Below, piece by piece: positions 44,715 to 55,540 of a DNA stretch of 64,000 nt. How positions within the stretch are numbered: position 1 is the stretch's first letter; every line of letters starts with the position of its first letter. The stretch is from Toxorhynchites rutilus septentrionalis (Eukaryota; Arthropoda; Insecta; Diptera; Culicidae), in NCBI RefSeq assembly GCF_029784135.1, contig NC_073746.1:77762704-77826703 (forward strand). The letters are read 5' to 3'. The notes beneath the pieces are model-generated. The model was not told the DNA's origin. It saw only the letters and a list, made by a program, of their open reading frames with translations, and did no database searches. Made by a program: the position numbers and the translations under genes.

Positions 44715-45240
44715 TTTAACGTGGGACACGTCTAACCGGAATATATGGGGGGTAAAATGAAAACCTAAACACAGAACATGCAGGAATAAATGAATGATTT
44801 CGAATGCTTATAACTCGAACTATTCTCAATAGTTCGGAAAGATGTTTGCATCAATTGATAGGAAATACTTCTACGCATAACAAATAAATGGAAAAAGTGC
44901 ACCCATGGCCGAGTGGTTAGCGTCTCACATTATCATGCCGGGTGTTCGGGTTCGATTCCCGTTCTGGCCGGGGATTTTTCGTCAAAGAAATTTCCTTTGA
45001 CTTGCACTGTGGTCTCGCGTATTCAAGAGCTTGCCCCTCTGATTACATTCAAGGCGTGTTAATTGGCTTAAGGAATCTCAACTAAGTATTAATAAATGAC
45101 GCTAGTTAATGCATACGTTGAGACGGCAAAAGTTCCACCGGGAACGTTAACGCCATTCAAAAAATAAATGGAATGTTTTTTTTTTCATGAGATAAACAAT
45201 TGAATAACTGTAAAATGTTAAGCGCTATCTAAACGCCCTA
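44715..45240 (+). repeat. dispersed repeat, SINE-interrupted copy
   Basis: It starts ACACGTCTAACCGGAATATA and continues GGAAAGATGTTTGCATCAAT. It is interrupted by the SINE at 44894-45162 and resumes TGAGATAAACAATTGAATAA and CGTTTTGATTGGCC. It is colinear with 52802-53060. Confidence 0.7.
44894..45162 (+). mobile_element. tRNA-derived SINE, 269 bp
   Basis: The SINE is flanked by the perfect 11-bp duplication AATAAATGGAA (44883-44893, 45163-45173). The head is CATGGCCGAGTGGTTAGCGTC (A box inside) and GGGTTCGATTCCCGTTCTGG (B box). The body has GAATCTCAACTAAGTATTAA and GAGACGGCAAAAGTTCC. The same family occurs at 28204-28330 and, in reverse, at 49952-50223. Confidence 0.85.
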
Positions 45241-45671
45241 ACTGCCCCGTTTTGATTGGCCCGATTTACGACTTCCCCTACACAGCCATCAAAATCAAAG
45301 TACCTGAGGAAATTGGATATCAAAATACATGCAAGTTGAGGGAACTTCTGTTCCTGCCGACATGTGTTCCCTAACACAGCCATCAAAACCGAGTTATCTG
45401 GAGAAATTGGCATTACAAATACATGCTAGTTGGGGGAACTTTTTTTTCATTCGTTTCATTGTTTCATTCATTCAATAATTCAATCAATACAAACAAATGG
45501 TTACTAAGCCAACATTAGTCTCACGTCAACCTTGCGGTTATATCATAACCACTAATTTTGTGGACTTTCTCATTACATCAGCTTGTAACTATTCTAATGA
45601 TTCCCGTCCAAATAATAATGAATAGCCGTCCGAATAAACGATCTGGTAACGGTATTTTTGTGTTTTGTGAA

Positions 45672-45716
45672 TGACAGTGACAGTGACAGTGACAGTGACA
45701 GTGACAGTGACAGTGA
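45672..45716. repeat. (GTGACA)n tandem repeat
   Basis: About seven perfect hexamers. The minus-strand frame over it (Val-Thr repeats) is a by-product. Confidence 0.9.
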
Positions 45717-45959
45717 AATGTGCAATTTTACGAGGTTCGTTTCGAAGGAACGAGCGTCTTAAAACTGATGCATAACCCACGAGAGTAGCTGTTGCGGGGC
45801 TCACCTTAATATAATCTTGGTCTAGATCATCCCTTGCGATGTCAACAGAGAGAATAAGATGGGAGGAATAAAAATGGAGTGTGAAAACAGTAAACACAGT
45901 TAACAGACAGGAGAAAGGTCGGCAAAAGAACGGGACGAATTTAACCAGAGGTCAATCCA

Positions 45960-47790
45960 ATACAGCTGTGACGGAGTGCGAGTCATGTTGGAGCTACCTA
46001 ATCGAAGAAGTAATTCCACCCTCGCATTTCATTTGCACGATTTCTTTACTCTTCCACGCCAGTGTGCCTACCAATTTTCCCACTGTTCATTTTCCGCCGT
46101 TCACCCGGTCCGGGGCCGGGTGTCGATGAGTGGGTGGTAAAAGTTGGCCGCTATTTCCGCTGCCTTATTTTCGTCCCGCACACGGTCAGCTTCTGTGCCC
46201 CTCTCGCGCCAGCCAGCGGAAAGAAGTTTCCTTCTAAATGGCGCAAATTGGGCAGACCAGCGAAGTCGCAGACGAGGACGAGGACGAAACGGAGAGCGTT
46301 GGATGTGTGCTGTTCGGTCGGAGTTTAAGCGGCATGAGAGCAGCGCGAGGCCATGTCTAGCCACCACAGAAACGCAAACGAGTACGAGCGACTACACAGC
46401 GAAGCAGCGCGTGTAGAGCATCGGTGTGGTGAGTCACGAAGTGTGCCGTGTTAGATGGACTGGAGCAGGGTGAGAGGGTGAGAGCGAGAGTGAACTAAGC
46501 GCGGTGCGGGTACGGGTGTGTGTGTATATACACTCCGCGCTCTATAGCTATAGAGCATCGGTAGATGTTTGAATCAGGAAACATATGTGTATGTATAAGT
46601 ATGCAGGCTATGCTCTCCCTCTCCGATCCTTCTCGATGACCGCTTTTTGTCTTATTTCTTCGTCTTATGTTTGGTTTTTTCTACTCTTCCATGTTCAGAG
46701 CGAGAGCGACTCGAACAATTCGGAGGAGACTGGCAACGGAGTTCGCTCACTCAGTTCTCCCTTCGCAATCAACGTTGTCGCACGCGCGTCCGTTCAAGCT
46801 GTGTTTGCGGATTATATTTTGGAAGAGTTCGTCTTTTAGCTGTTACCGCTCGTGGAGGAAGTGATACAGGAGGGGTGGCAGTGTTCCTGAAGTGGGTGCC
46901 CCATCGTATCCACCATCCATCCTTACAACCGCTGACGGGTTCCAAGAGGAGCACTACGCGCGCCGTGAGCTTCTTCAAACGTTCGCTGCTCGGTCGGTCC
47001 GCAGCACGATCATTAGTCTGAATGATTGTTTATTTTGTGCAATTTCGAGAAGAAAAACCAAAATGCTTTAATTAATTTAATTAAAATCCTCACTCATTAC
47101 TGTGTGTGCTCTGCAGCTCAGTGTTTTGCTGTTTTTTTGCATTGTGCCTCTGAAGAAGAGCGAAGAACGAGAGCAAGAAAAGAGTGTTTGTGTGCACTAT
47201 GTGTGTGTGTATGTTGTGATACATCAGAAGTCCTACGTCCTGCGAGCGATATGATCCACACGCGTTCCTGACGAGTCGCAGCTGAGAAAAGGTCCGTTCC
47301 GAGTTCAACTGTTTTTTTAGTTTTAATTGTGTTCCCTTCGTTCGTTCGTTTTCCCCCAAGTTCACACTTGAAGTGATTTCATAGCGGAATTAGTTCACGT
47401 ACCCTACACTAAGCGCTGGCACCAACAGAGCCAGCACCAGCAGCAGCAAAAACTATTTGGAAAACATATAATGCTTGGACGAAAAACTGAAACCCGACCA
47501 GAGCCAACAAAATCCACCGCAGAGTGTGAGGGAAGGGAAAAAATTGGATGAAACATTCACTAATTGGCTATTTCTCTCTTTGCTATCATTTTATGTGTGT
47601 CCACCTCCTCGTCGCCACCTCGCTCTGGCGCGCACACCATACTCGTATATTTCGGATCTTAGGTCCACATCCCGACGGCTCGCATTATGCTGCGGGTGGC
47701 GTTGTACGTCTGTGTGGGTGAGTTGGTGTGCGAAGAAGGGACACAACCAGTACAGTTCTCCGGTTGGTACTCCGCAGACAGGTAAACACA
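45960..47790 (+). promoter_or_regulatory. candidate promoter and non-coding first exon
   Basis: This is a repeat-free GC-richer stretch. It contains GTGTGTATATACACTCC (TATA-like, about 46517-46533) and an arthropod initiator-like CACTCAGTTCTC (about 46749-46760), followed by purine-rich leader-like sequence. A donor-like CAGACAG|GTAAAC lies near 47782. The AT motif TTTAATTAATTTAATTAAAA is at 47067-47086. No open frame has a domain. I infer a possible distal 5' exon of the LIM gene that starts coding at 62038, about 14 kb downstream. An unrelated gene or an enhancer is equally possible. Confidence 0.3.
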
Positions 47791-47939
47791 CTGTTCTGAT
47801 GTTATATGCCAACACCTTTCGGTGTACGAAACACACAAAAAAAGACGAAATAAAGCAAGCTGGAAAGAACTTCTAAATGCATCCTCGCCAGCAAGCGACT
47901 GTTGATGATCACGTTGACCACACGGACCGTGGTAATGGT

Positions 47940-47975
47940 GACGACGACGACGACGACGACGATGATGATGATTAT
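47940..47975. repeat. (GAC)n/(GAT)n trinucleotide run
   Basis: ACGACGACGACGACGACGA passes into GATGATGATGAT. It lies in a + frame as Asp repeats, but that frame (47877-48146) has no other support. 48000-49270 holds nothing I recognise beyond the pogo-like scrap near 49080. Confidence 0.85.
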
Positions 47976-49275
47976 GGTGATGAGAGGATGCTAAAAACAT
48001 CTTGCTCAAAGAGGACAAGTTGCGAATGGGTTTGGACCCGGTTGGTAAAAGGTGTGGATCGCTTACCGCGCTCAAGACGGATGAATGCTCGAGATGCGAT
48101 GCCACGATGGTACGGGTATGGTCAAAATTTCGGAGTGATATGTTGAAGGTAACAAGCATTCAGTTTTGCGGCATCCGAACATTTGTGTATTTTGAATCCG
48201 GGCATTTTTTTCATTCTATTCAATATCATACCAAAACCTTAACATCTTTTGCATGTTGAATTAATGTGACTGATAGGTAATATTGTATCAATTTAGTTTA
48301 GTGTCAAGCATTGCATTTAGCTGTTGGCAAAAAAAAAATGACAAACATCAAAACAAATATTTGTGTTTCACAGACTCATGTCCGGAATGAAAGGCACATT
48401 CAGAAGATTATTTAAAATTCGGACGTATCAAAAGTAAACGATGAAATTTTTGCATAAGAGTATTGGTTCGTAAAATGAACCAATGTTCAATCTTCGATAA
48501 TTTAACTAAAAACCAATTGATACTTCTTGATTATCCTTTTCTTAGAACATTTGAAGCTATTTAAGACACCCGTTTCCTTCGATGTGGATGAGACGAAGGC
48601 GTGCCATCGGTAGGCATTGTTAGATTCTTGGCAGACCAAGCATTTAACCATCAATTGTAGAAAACACGTATTTATTAAAGATACATCCGCAACAGACGGA
48701 ACGCGAAACACGAGAAAACTCGTGAGCGGTCCTTAATGTGTAAAATTATTAGACCCGATATCTTCAACAAGTCATCAGTTTTGACGACTGTTCATATATT
48801 CAATGAGAGGTAAACAGATTTTATTCTGATTTCAGCGATTAATTCGTATTCGAAAGTAATTTGAGGTAAAATGAGCGACCACCGAATAACTACTAACAAT
48901 GTTATGTTTTCTAACGCTGATATACCATACATGTTGTTCTTCAATCGGTTTCTTTTGTTGCTTTGACCCTGGAAAAATATGCCACCCCAACCAAAACCAC
49001 ACCTGAATATGTGAAGCGTTATGTGTTACTTACTACTTTTTTGTACGTATGAGAAAGTTCAAATTACTGTTCTAGGTGAATAGGTCCTGATTATTCCGCG
49101 GTGCGGATGATCCGCGAAAGTGGGTTTCCCAGTAATTCTATAAACCATACCGAAATTTGTCAACGAGTAGGTCTTGCTTTCACATTATCTGATCACTGAT
49201 GTACATGACCTCACAGATGGATAGTTCAATGTTTCTGTATCGATGAAACATAGTTTTCAAGCTAAAATATCTTTT

Positions 49276-49402
49276 GACGTAGGACTACGTCATTGATTTC
49301 TATATAGGGGGGTCACTCTACGAAAAATGTAACGTTTATTAAGAGTTTTCAAATGCATATTACGCTGGATCGTTTTTACGATTTATGTTATAATATATAC
49401 CA
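49276..49402 (+). repeat. GACGTAGGACTACGTC repeat, left part
   Basis: It starts with the palindrome-like GACGTAGGACTACGTC and continues TTGATTTCTATATAGGGGGG and CTCTACGAAAAATGTAACG. The repeat resumes after the Helitron at 51103 with TTAAACGGCAACTTTATTCAG. The uninterrupted relative is 56228-56400. Confidence 0.75.
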
Positions 49403-51102
49403 CTAGCTGACCCGGCAAACTTCGTCCCGCCCAAAATTAATTTTTCGTTATCACATCCATGTTTCCTTACTAAGCGCTGTTCATGGGTCCAATCGCAGGA
49501 TTGTTCATTGATTAAAAAAAAATTACCTTTAAAATTACCTTTTACTATAAAATTCCTAGTACTTCTACCAAAACTCGTCATTATAATATCAGATTATTTT
49601 CAGACACAATTCTCGTTCAAGATTTTTCAACCACTTGTAAATAAAACGTTTCTCCGTTACATGGAATAAATGTTTGATACCGAAAATATGATACGATAAA
49701 GACACCCCAAAATCAGACAATTCCTCTCTCGAGTTTTGCTCTTATCAACACATTCGGCGATCCATTCATATTTATATAGATGGAAGACGATATAGGAGTG
49801 CGTTTTATCACATTAAAATCCATTTCCATTTTCGAACGAAAATCAATTTCGTTAGCGCAAACATTTGTGTTTCATTTGTATGGCAGCCTCCCTTTGGAGA
49901 GGGGGGAAGTGTCGAACCATTATAGAAATGTTTATCAAACTCTAAAACCTTCTTCTTCTTCTTCAATGGCACTAACGTTTCTAGAGGAACTTCGCCGTCT
50001 CAGCGTAGTATTACTTGCGTCATTTTTTATTAGTACTTAGTTGAGATTTCTATGCCAAATAACACGCCTTGAATGCATTCTGAATGGCAAGCTCTAGAAT
50101 ACGCGTGATCACAGTGCAAGTCGGAGGAAATTTCTTTGACGAAAAATTCCCCCGACCAGAACGGGAATCGAACCCGAACACCCGGCATGTTAGTTATGAC
50201 GCTAACCACTCGGCCACGGGAGCCTTCTGTAGAGAGGGGGAGGAGTGTCAAACCACCTTAGAAACATTATTGCCTCCAAAAATCTCCACATGCCAAATTT
50301 GGTTCTATTTTCTTGATTAGTTCTTGGGTTATGAAGAAATTTATGCCTCATTTGTATGGCAGAAACCAGCCGCAACCCCTCCCCCCTTTTGAGAAATGGA
50401 GAAGTGTCCAACCGTTATAGAAACATTTATAACGGTTTTGGTTTGGTTTGGTTTGCTTGATTAATTTTCAAGTGATGCAGAAATTTGTTTTTCATTTGTA
50501 TGGCACTCCTCCTTTAGAGAGGGGGAGGAGTGTCTAACCACCATAGAAACATTTATTGCATCCTGAAACCTCCACATGTCAATTTTGGTTTGGTTTGCTT
50601 GATTCATTTTCGAGTAATGCAGAAATTTGTGTTTCATTTGTATGGCAGCCCCCCTTTAGAGAGGGGGGAGGAATGTCTAACCACCATAAAAACATTTATT
50701 GCATCCTTAAACCTCCAGATCCCAAATTTGGTTTCGGTTGCTTGATTAATTTTCGAGTAATGCAGAAATTTGAATTTCATCTGTATGGCAGCCCCCCTTT
50801 AGAGAGGGGAGGAGGAGTATCTAGCCACCATAGAAACATTTATTGCATCCTTTAACCTCCACATGCTAAATTTGGTTTGGTTTGCTTGATTAATTTTCGA
50901 GTAATGCAGAAATTTGTGTTTCATTTGTATGGGAGGAGGGAGGAGAGGCTTCGAACTATCATAAGAACCATCCCCGATCCCAAAACCCCTACATACCAAT
51001 TTTCGTGTCGATTGGTTCAGTAGTTTCCGAGTCCATAAGAATCAGACAGACTGACAGACATACAGACAGAAATCCATTTTTATATATATATATATATATA
51101 GA
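49403..51102 (-). mobile_element. non-autonomous Helitron, 1.7 kb
   Basis: On the + strand it starts CTAG (49403-49406), next to CTGACCCGGCAAACTTCGTC, and ends TATATAGA (51102). Reversed, that is 5'-TCTATATA...CTAG-3'. It sits between A (49402) and T (51103). The related repeat at 56341-56375 reads TATACCATTGGACAGCAA where this locus is split as TATACCA and TTAAACGGCAA, so the empty site is present in the window. It holds about six or seven 143-bp units (GTATGGCAGCCCCCC, GAGAGGGGG) and a nested SINE. No Rep/helicase. Confidence 0.8.
49952..50223 (-). mobile_element. tRNA-derived SINE nested in the Helitron
   Basis: In reverse it begins GGCTCCCGTGGCCGAGTGG, TTAGCGTC, then GGGTTCGATTCCCGTTCTGG. 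It continues to GAGACGGCGAAGTTCC and ends with a GAA-rich tail (TTC repeats at 49951-49962) instead of A. It is the same family as 44894-45162. It splits the Helitron array, so it is the younger insertion. The target duplication is not clear; CCTTCT on both sides is possible. Confidence 0.8.
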
Positions 51103-52800
51103 TTAAACGGCAACTTTATTCAGCTTTTTTTTTTCGCCTGAGACATCAACAGTGGAAATAATAAAACAAGTGAACAGTTTAACAAATAAAAGAGGTTTGT
51201 TTTGCGAGCGGATGCGAAGGTAAATCATGTATTATGCATCCTTTCATTCAACTTCGTTCCCATGAATGGTGTATGCAACATAAAATTGTGTACAATAATT
51301 CTTTCTATCAAACAAAATGCAAGATTTCATGCATCACTCAAATTTGCAAGATTTCATCAAAGCAACGAGGAAAGTGTCATCCATACAGTGATCGTTCGTT
51401 AATTGGGCCGGAAAATCAATACAATTATCGAATATTACTCGCTAACCGGACTGCAAAACAGCAAAAGCAATACTTCAAATTAAAGATGACATCTCTTATT
51501 GATACATAACTGCTCTTCAGCCCAGTTATCGTACGCCCTGTTATAGATAAGTCCAGTTGAAGATAGTCCAGTAAGCGAATGATTTTTGTATATGACAGGG
51601 TGACGAATATCTTAAACGAGTGTCTTCCGGGTTGCGGCAACATGGGAAATTGTACAGCGATAAGTGTTATCAATTCTAGGAGGATGGCAGCGATTATCAT
51701 GCGAGGATTTATTGGGATCGGCATTACATCGCATCACAAAAATGAAACGAAGTGAAATATTGATAATCTTCATGACTCAAATTCAGAATTCTAAAACATT
51801 ATTTCACCGTCAAAGCTACTGCTCCCTTTGCCTTAGAATAAGACTAAAAATAAGAATACGACAATGGAAGGAAATCGCAATACCATAGCATCCCAACAAA
51901 TATAAAGCAACATCTCAATTTGATGTGTATTTTACCTCAAAATATCACGAAATCGTATTTTCAACTTTTTTTTGTCTATCCCCCATAAACTTCATATTCA
52001 ATGTAATCAATGACGATATATATTTTTTTTTGTAATGTATCACACTGAGCTTGAGCTTGGGTAGACTGTACAATTCGTAGTTGCTCTCCGTGATTGACCT
52101 GAACCAACCAAATTGCACACAGAACACTCAGAATGACGCTTGATTTTTTGTAATGTATCACACTGATATTCATTAATCATTTTCAGTTAAACAGTTGAAC
52201 TTCCTGCCAGAAGCTTATTTTCTTTTTTTTGTTCGTTACAAACCGTTTGACGGTTATCAGTACATATAATAAACGGCCCTTTTCAGAGCAACTATTTGGA
52301 GTTTCAAAAGAATTAAACTAACAGGCTTCTGAATAATGAAAATAATTATATTTAAAAAATCAACTGTACAGAACAATCACAGCCCTACGCCAAACTTCCA
52401 TCCTTGCCCCTAGGCTCAAACCATTCTACTATTTTTTGTGTTAGCATCTCATTGTTAACCCTTTATTGCGTTATCCGCAATTTTTGTTATACGCCATAAC
52501 CTTGCTCGACTATTTCACGGATAATCAGGGTTCTACTGTACCTACTTTCTCAATAATGATTCAAGCCGAAATTTGTCAGTGAGTGGTAGAGTCTTGCTCT
52601 TTTGTTTTGATCTTGCTAAAAAAATGTTCGATTTTACAACTTCATTTCTTTTATGAAATATGTACTATTTTTGTTTTTTATAATAAAAACCGTTTGATAT
52701 CTTGAACAACAATTAGTTAAGCTATAATATTTTCCGAAGAACGGAGATTGTAGCGATATGTGCGCGCAGTAAACGGACATATTCCTTAGGGTGTTCATTT
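51103..52800. other. AT-rich DNA, no gene seen
   Basis: The first bases (to about 51180) are the continuation of the host repeat of the Helitron. The rest has short unrelated frames only. A diverged direct repeat, TTTTTTGTAATGTATCACACTGA, occurs at about 52030 and 52145. A pogo-like scrap lies at 52455-52540. Confidence 0.35.
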
Positions 52801-52801
52801 T

Positions 52802-53060
52802 GACGTAGGACTACGTCTAACCGGAAGATATAGGGGGTGAAATGGAAATCTAGGCACTGAACAAGTAGGAAAAAATGCAAGATTTGGAACGCTTATAACT
52901 CGAGCATTTCTCAATAGATCGCGAAGGTTTTTGCATCAATTGATAGAAAATATATCTACGCATCTATCATAACGAATAACATTTCATTTTTCTTGAGATA
53001 AATAATTGAATAATTGTGAAATATCAAGCATTGTCAAAATGCACTATGTGCCCATTTTTG
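52802..53060 (+). repeat. GACGTAGGACTACGTC repeat, uninterrupted copy
   Basis: It begins GACGTAGGACTACGTCTAAC and runs through ATAACTCGAGCATTTCTCAA, TTTGCATCAATTGATAG and TGAGATAAATAATTGAATAA to TTTTGATTGGTCC. It gives the intact order for the copies at 38775 and 44715. Its right edge merges with the upstream region of the H2A pseudogene. Confidence 0.7.
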
Positions 53061-53213
53061 ATTGGTCCATTTTGTGCTCCTCAAATCGTACCGACCAAAA
53101 CGGGCAACCAGCGGCAGCAGCGAAATAGAATAAAGCACGCTTGAAAAGGAAAAAGAAAAAAATGAACGAAACATTGGTCGCAGTCTCACACATGCGTAAT
53201 TCTCGAGCCAGCC

Positions 53214-53320
53214 AGTCAGCTTAAAAATCCCCGCTCCGCTGCCGTAACGATCATTCTCGTTCAAACCGTACACCACATCGGTTCGCATCACAACACATCA
53301 ACAAACCAACCCAAGCAGCC
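53214..53320 (+). promoter_or_regulatory. decayed H2A promoter/leader
   Basis: A CCAAT-type box in reverse (GATTGGTCC, 53058-53067) lies about 260 bp upstream of the ATG. TTAAAAATCCCC (about 53220-53231) occupies the position expected for the TATA box. CATCACAACACATCAACAAACC is a leader-like stretch just before the ATG. The promoter is present, so the pseudogene arose by DNA duplication and decay, not from an mRNA copy. Confidence 0.45.
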
Positions 53321-53685
53321 ATGTCTGGACATGGTAAAGGGGGAAAAGTGAAGGGAAAGGCAAAATCCCGCTCGAACCGTGTTGATCTGGAGTTCCCCGC
53401 AAGGGTAGCTAGGCCGAGCGCGTTAGTACCAGTGCACCAGTCCACCTAGCCGGCGTTATATAGTTTCGGCCGCTGAAGTGATCGAGTTAGCAAAGCTGCT
53501 CGTGACGATAAGAAAACCCTCATTCGGAACAGAACACATTCGGTTCGGTGGACATCAAGACAACAGGCAGTTGCAGCGAGTGGCGAGTGGCGAGTGGCAA
53601 ACGCAATCGCAAAACGGCATCAGGTAGCAGAAGAAAAAACTTTGTTCTTTATACAAACTTATCGAAATGGTTTTTTTTCAAAACC
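53321..53685 (+). pseudogene. histone H2A pseudogene 1 with 3' stem-loop
   Basis: The ATG at 53321 opens MSGHGKGGKVKGKAKSRSN, the H2A N-terminal tail with one Arg to His change, then LEFP. About 20-25 bp are then lost and the frame changes, giving a stop at 53447-53449. The remaining H2A sequence is legible in other frames: AAGGGTAGCTAGGCCGAGCG for the KGNYAER region, GGCCGCTGAAGTGATCGAG for AAEVIE, and GATAAGAAAACC for DNKKT. Sequence resembling the VTIAQ region follows near 53590-53612. At 53669-53685, GGTTTTTTTTCAAAACC matches the histone mRNA stem-loop with one extra loop base. Several indels make it dead. Confidence 0.8.
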
Positions 53686-54141
53686 ACGAGTACTAAGTTT
53701 TCTAAATTGGAACCATTCCAAAAAACAAGGCGCTTTTCAGGGCCATTAAACCTTCCAAAAAAGAGTTTAGGAAATACAGTTCAATGCTTTCTAAAACAAT
53801 ATCCAAAATAATAATAAAACACAAATTGATTTTTTCATAATTTGTTTGCTAGGATATGATGAGTATGTGAATTTGGCAGTTGTTCTGAGCTTATTGATTT
53901 TCACCAATTCTTAAATTGCTTCCAGATTGAAAGTACATTAATTTACACTTATCTCGACATTTAGCTAATTGGATCGACCTGCAATGCGACATATTTAGTT
54001 GGACATTTTTGTAAACATAGAGTTCGGGGTCCAAATTATGACCCCACATTGAAAGTCGACATTGTACCACTGTCATCGCAAATGTTCAATTACAAGTTAA
54101 AATTACCTCCAATCCGATACTGAGTGGTGGTAATGCGACGT

Positions 54142-54290
54142 GCCATTGAATGTTATTTACTGTAAAATATGTCACAAGCTGGATGGGAAGAAATTTTCCA
54201 ACTGTGAAAGCTGTGGCGAGTGGCAAATGCAATCGCTAAACAGAAAGGTTTAGCCGAACAAGATGGGGATATCGAGTGATAACAAAACAA
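54142..54290 (+). pseudogene. isolated H2A C-terminal remnant
   Basis: This block is nearly the same as 54884-55031, which forms the 3' part of H2A pseudogene 2. It includes GTCACAAGCTGGATGGGAAG and GGCGAGTGGCAAATGCAATC. The stretch GCAATCGCTAAACAG onward aligns loosely with the H2A segment IAQGGVLPN. The rest of that gene copy is missing upstream. It is therefore a third H2A-related piece in the cluster. Confidence 0.5.
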
Positions 54291-54319
54291 TAAACTCTTT
54301 AGATTGAAGATAATTTTGT

Positions 54320-54335
54320 GATCCTGAAAAGGACC
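54320..54335 (-). terminator. histone-type 3' stem-loop on the minus strand
   Basis: In reverse it reads GGTCCTTTTCAGGATC: a 6-bp stem with one G-T pair and a TTTC loop, preceded by AAAAAG and followed by ACAAAA. This is the layout of replication-dependent histone mRNA ends. It implies a convergent histone gene ending here. Confidence 0.7.
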
Positions 54336-54410
54336 CTTTTTAGCCTGCATGTGAATCCAACGAGCGAACAAATCGTAATGAATGTATTTTTTTGCCATCG
54401 CTCCCTTTTA
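54336..54410 (-). pseudogene. possible H3 C-terminal scrap
   Basis: Upstream of the minus-strand stem-loop the frame reads MAKKYIHYD then ARWIHMQA. This loosely follows the MPKDIQ...ARRIRGERA end of histone H3 in order and spacing. Identity is low and upstream H3 sequence is not convincing, because the H2A pseudogene 2 promoter begins by 54496. I keep it only because a histone gene of some kind must have ended at this stem-loop. Confidence 0.3.
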
Positions 54411-54495
54411 ACGCTCATTCGTTCGTCTCGTTGGACTCGCCCCTCTGGCTGAGTCTGCCAATTTGTCTCTATCCTGTGAGTGTGTACCGCTAGAG

Positions 54496-54502
54496 TATAA
54501 AA
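54496..54502 (+). promoter_or_regulatory. TATA box of H2A pseudogene 2
   Basis: TATAAAA sits about 75 bp upstream of the H2A homology, followed by a leader with TTTCAAACCGTAAACCCGTG. The equivalent leader at copy 1 also has TTCAAACCGTA (53262-53272), so the two promoters are homologous. Confidence 0.65.
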
Positions 54503-54572
54503 CACGCGGACCCCAAAAAAATATCTTAATTTCTTTCAAACCGTAAACCCGTGAGGTATCGGCATCGGCATC

Positions 54573-55056
54573 GTGGACGTAACAAAGGAGGACAAGTTAA
54601 GGGAAAAGCAAAGTCTCACTCGAACCGTGCAGGTCTCCAGTTCCCTGTTGGTCGCATTCACTGATTGCTCCACAAGGGTAACTAGGCCGAACGGATTGGT
54701 GCCGGAGCACCAGTATACCTAACAGCGATTATAGAGTTTCGGCCGTCGGAGTGCTCGAGTTGGCTTGCAAAGCTGCTCACGACAATCAGAAAACCCGCAT
54801 CAAGAACAGAGCAGCTTCGGTTCGGCGCTCATCAAGGCAACAAGTAGTTTCAGTGAGTGGCAAAGTGTTTCTCCGGCACGTCACATTAAATGTAATTTAC
54901 TGAATAACATGTCACAAGCTGGATGGGAAGAAATTTTCCAACTCTGAAAGCTGTGGCGAGTGGCAAACGCAATAGCAAAACAGGAAGGTTTAACCGAACA
55001 AGATGGGAATATCGAGTGATAACAAAAACACAACACCAAAGGTTCTTTTTAAAACC
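54573..55056 (+). pseudogene. histone H2A pseudogene 2 with 3' stem-loop
   Basis: The start codon is lost (ATCGTGGACGTAAC where ATGTCTGGACGT is expected). The frame from 54581 then reads [20 protein letters not shown], then FPVGRIH, a stop (54662-54664), LLHKGN, another stop (54683-54685) and AERIGAGAPVYLTAI. After an indel the DNKKTR region is readable at about 54778-54800. The block 54884-55031 aligns with the C-terminal part. GGTTCTTTTTAAAACC (55041-55056), after CCAAA and before ATAAAGAG 13 bases on, is the histone stem-loop with one stem mismatch and a downstream purine-rich element. It is clearly non-functional. Confidence 0.85.
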
Positions 55057-55540
55057 ATCAACATATTCATAAAGAGTAAACAGTAAACTAATCCATTTTT
55101 CAGGTAGATTTTCAGGTTCACGTAGGAGAAGAAAATAAAACAACATATTTAAAATATATCTTTAACAAAAGCTGTCCCCTTTGTATAGTCCTACGTCACT
55201 CCGGTTATGTCTCCGACATTACCCACCCGTCTTTTTACCGCTCTACACTACCCGTTCGAAATTGGCAACAGATCCCAAACAATTCATGATGTCTAAATCG
55301 CACCATGGCAACACCAATGATGTCCTCTTTTATCTCCCGGGAAGCGATTTCATGGTTCTTCGAGTCCATGCTTAGAGAAAACCGTTGAATTCATTTTAAT
55401 TTCAACAAAGCAATGATATTCAAAAATTTACTGTATCTCGGTACAGCCGGTAGATTATTTCAAAATGTAGTAACGAGATCTGTGAAACTGAAAAAATTAG
55501 GGAAACATACTCAGTCCGAATTTATTATTGACGAATTTCA

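Noticed and set aside
47877..48146. Asp-rich 89-codon frame
   Set aside because: Caused by a GAC/GAT trinucleotide run; no other support.
50030..50251. A functional tRNA gene at the tRNA-like sequences (also 28208, 44903)
   Set aside because: Each continues into a shared SINE body with tail and target duplication, and the tRNA fold is incomplete.
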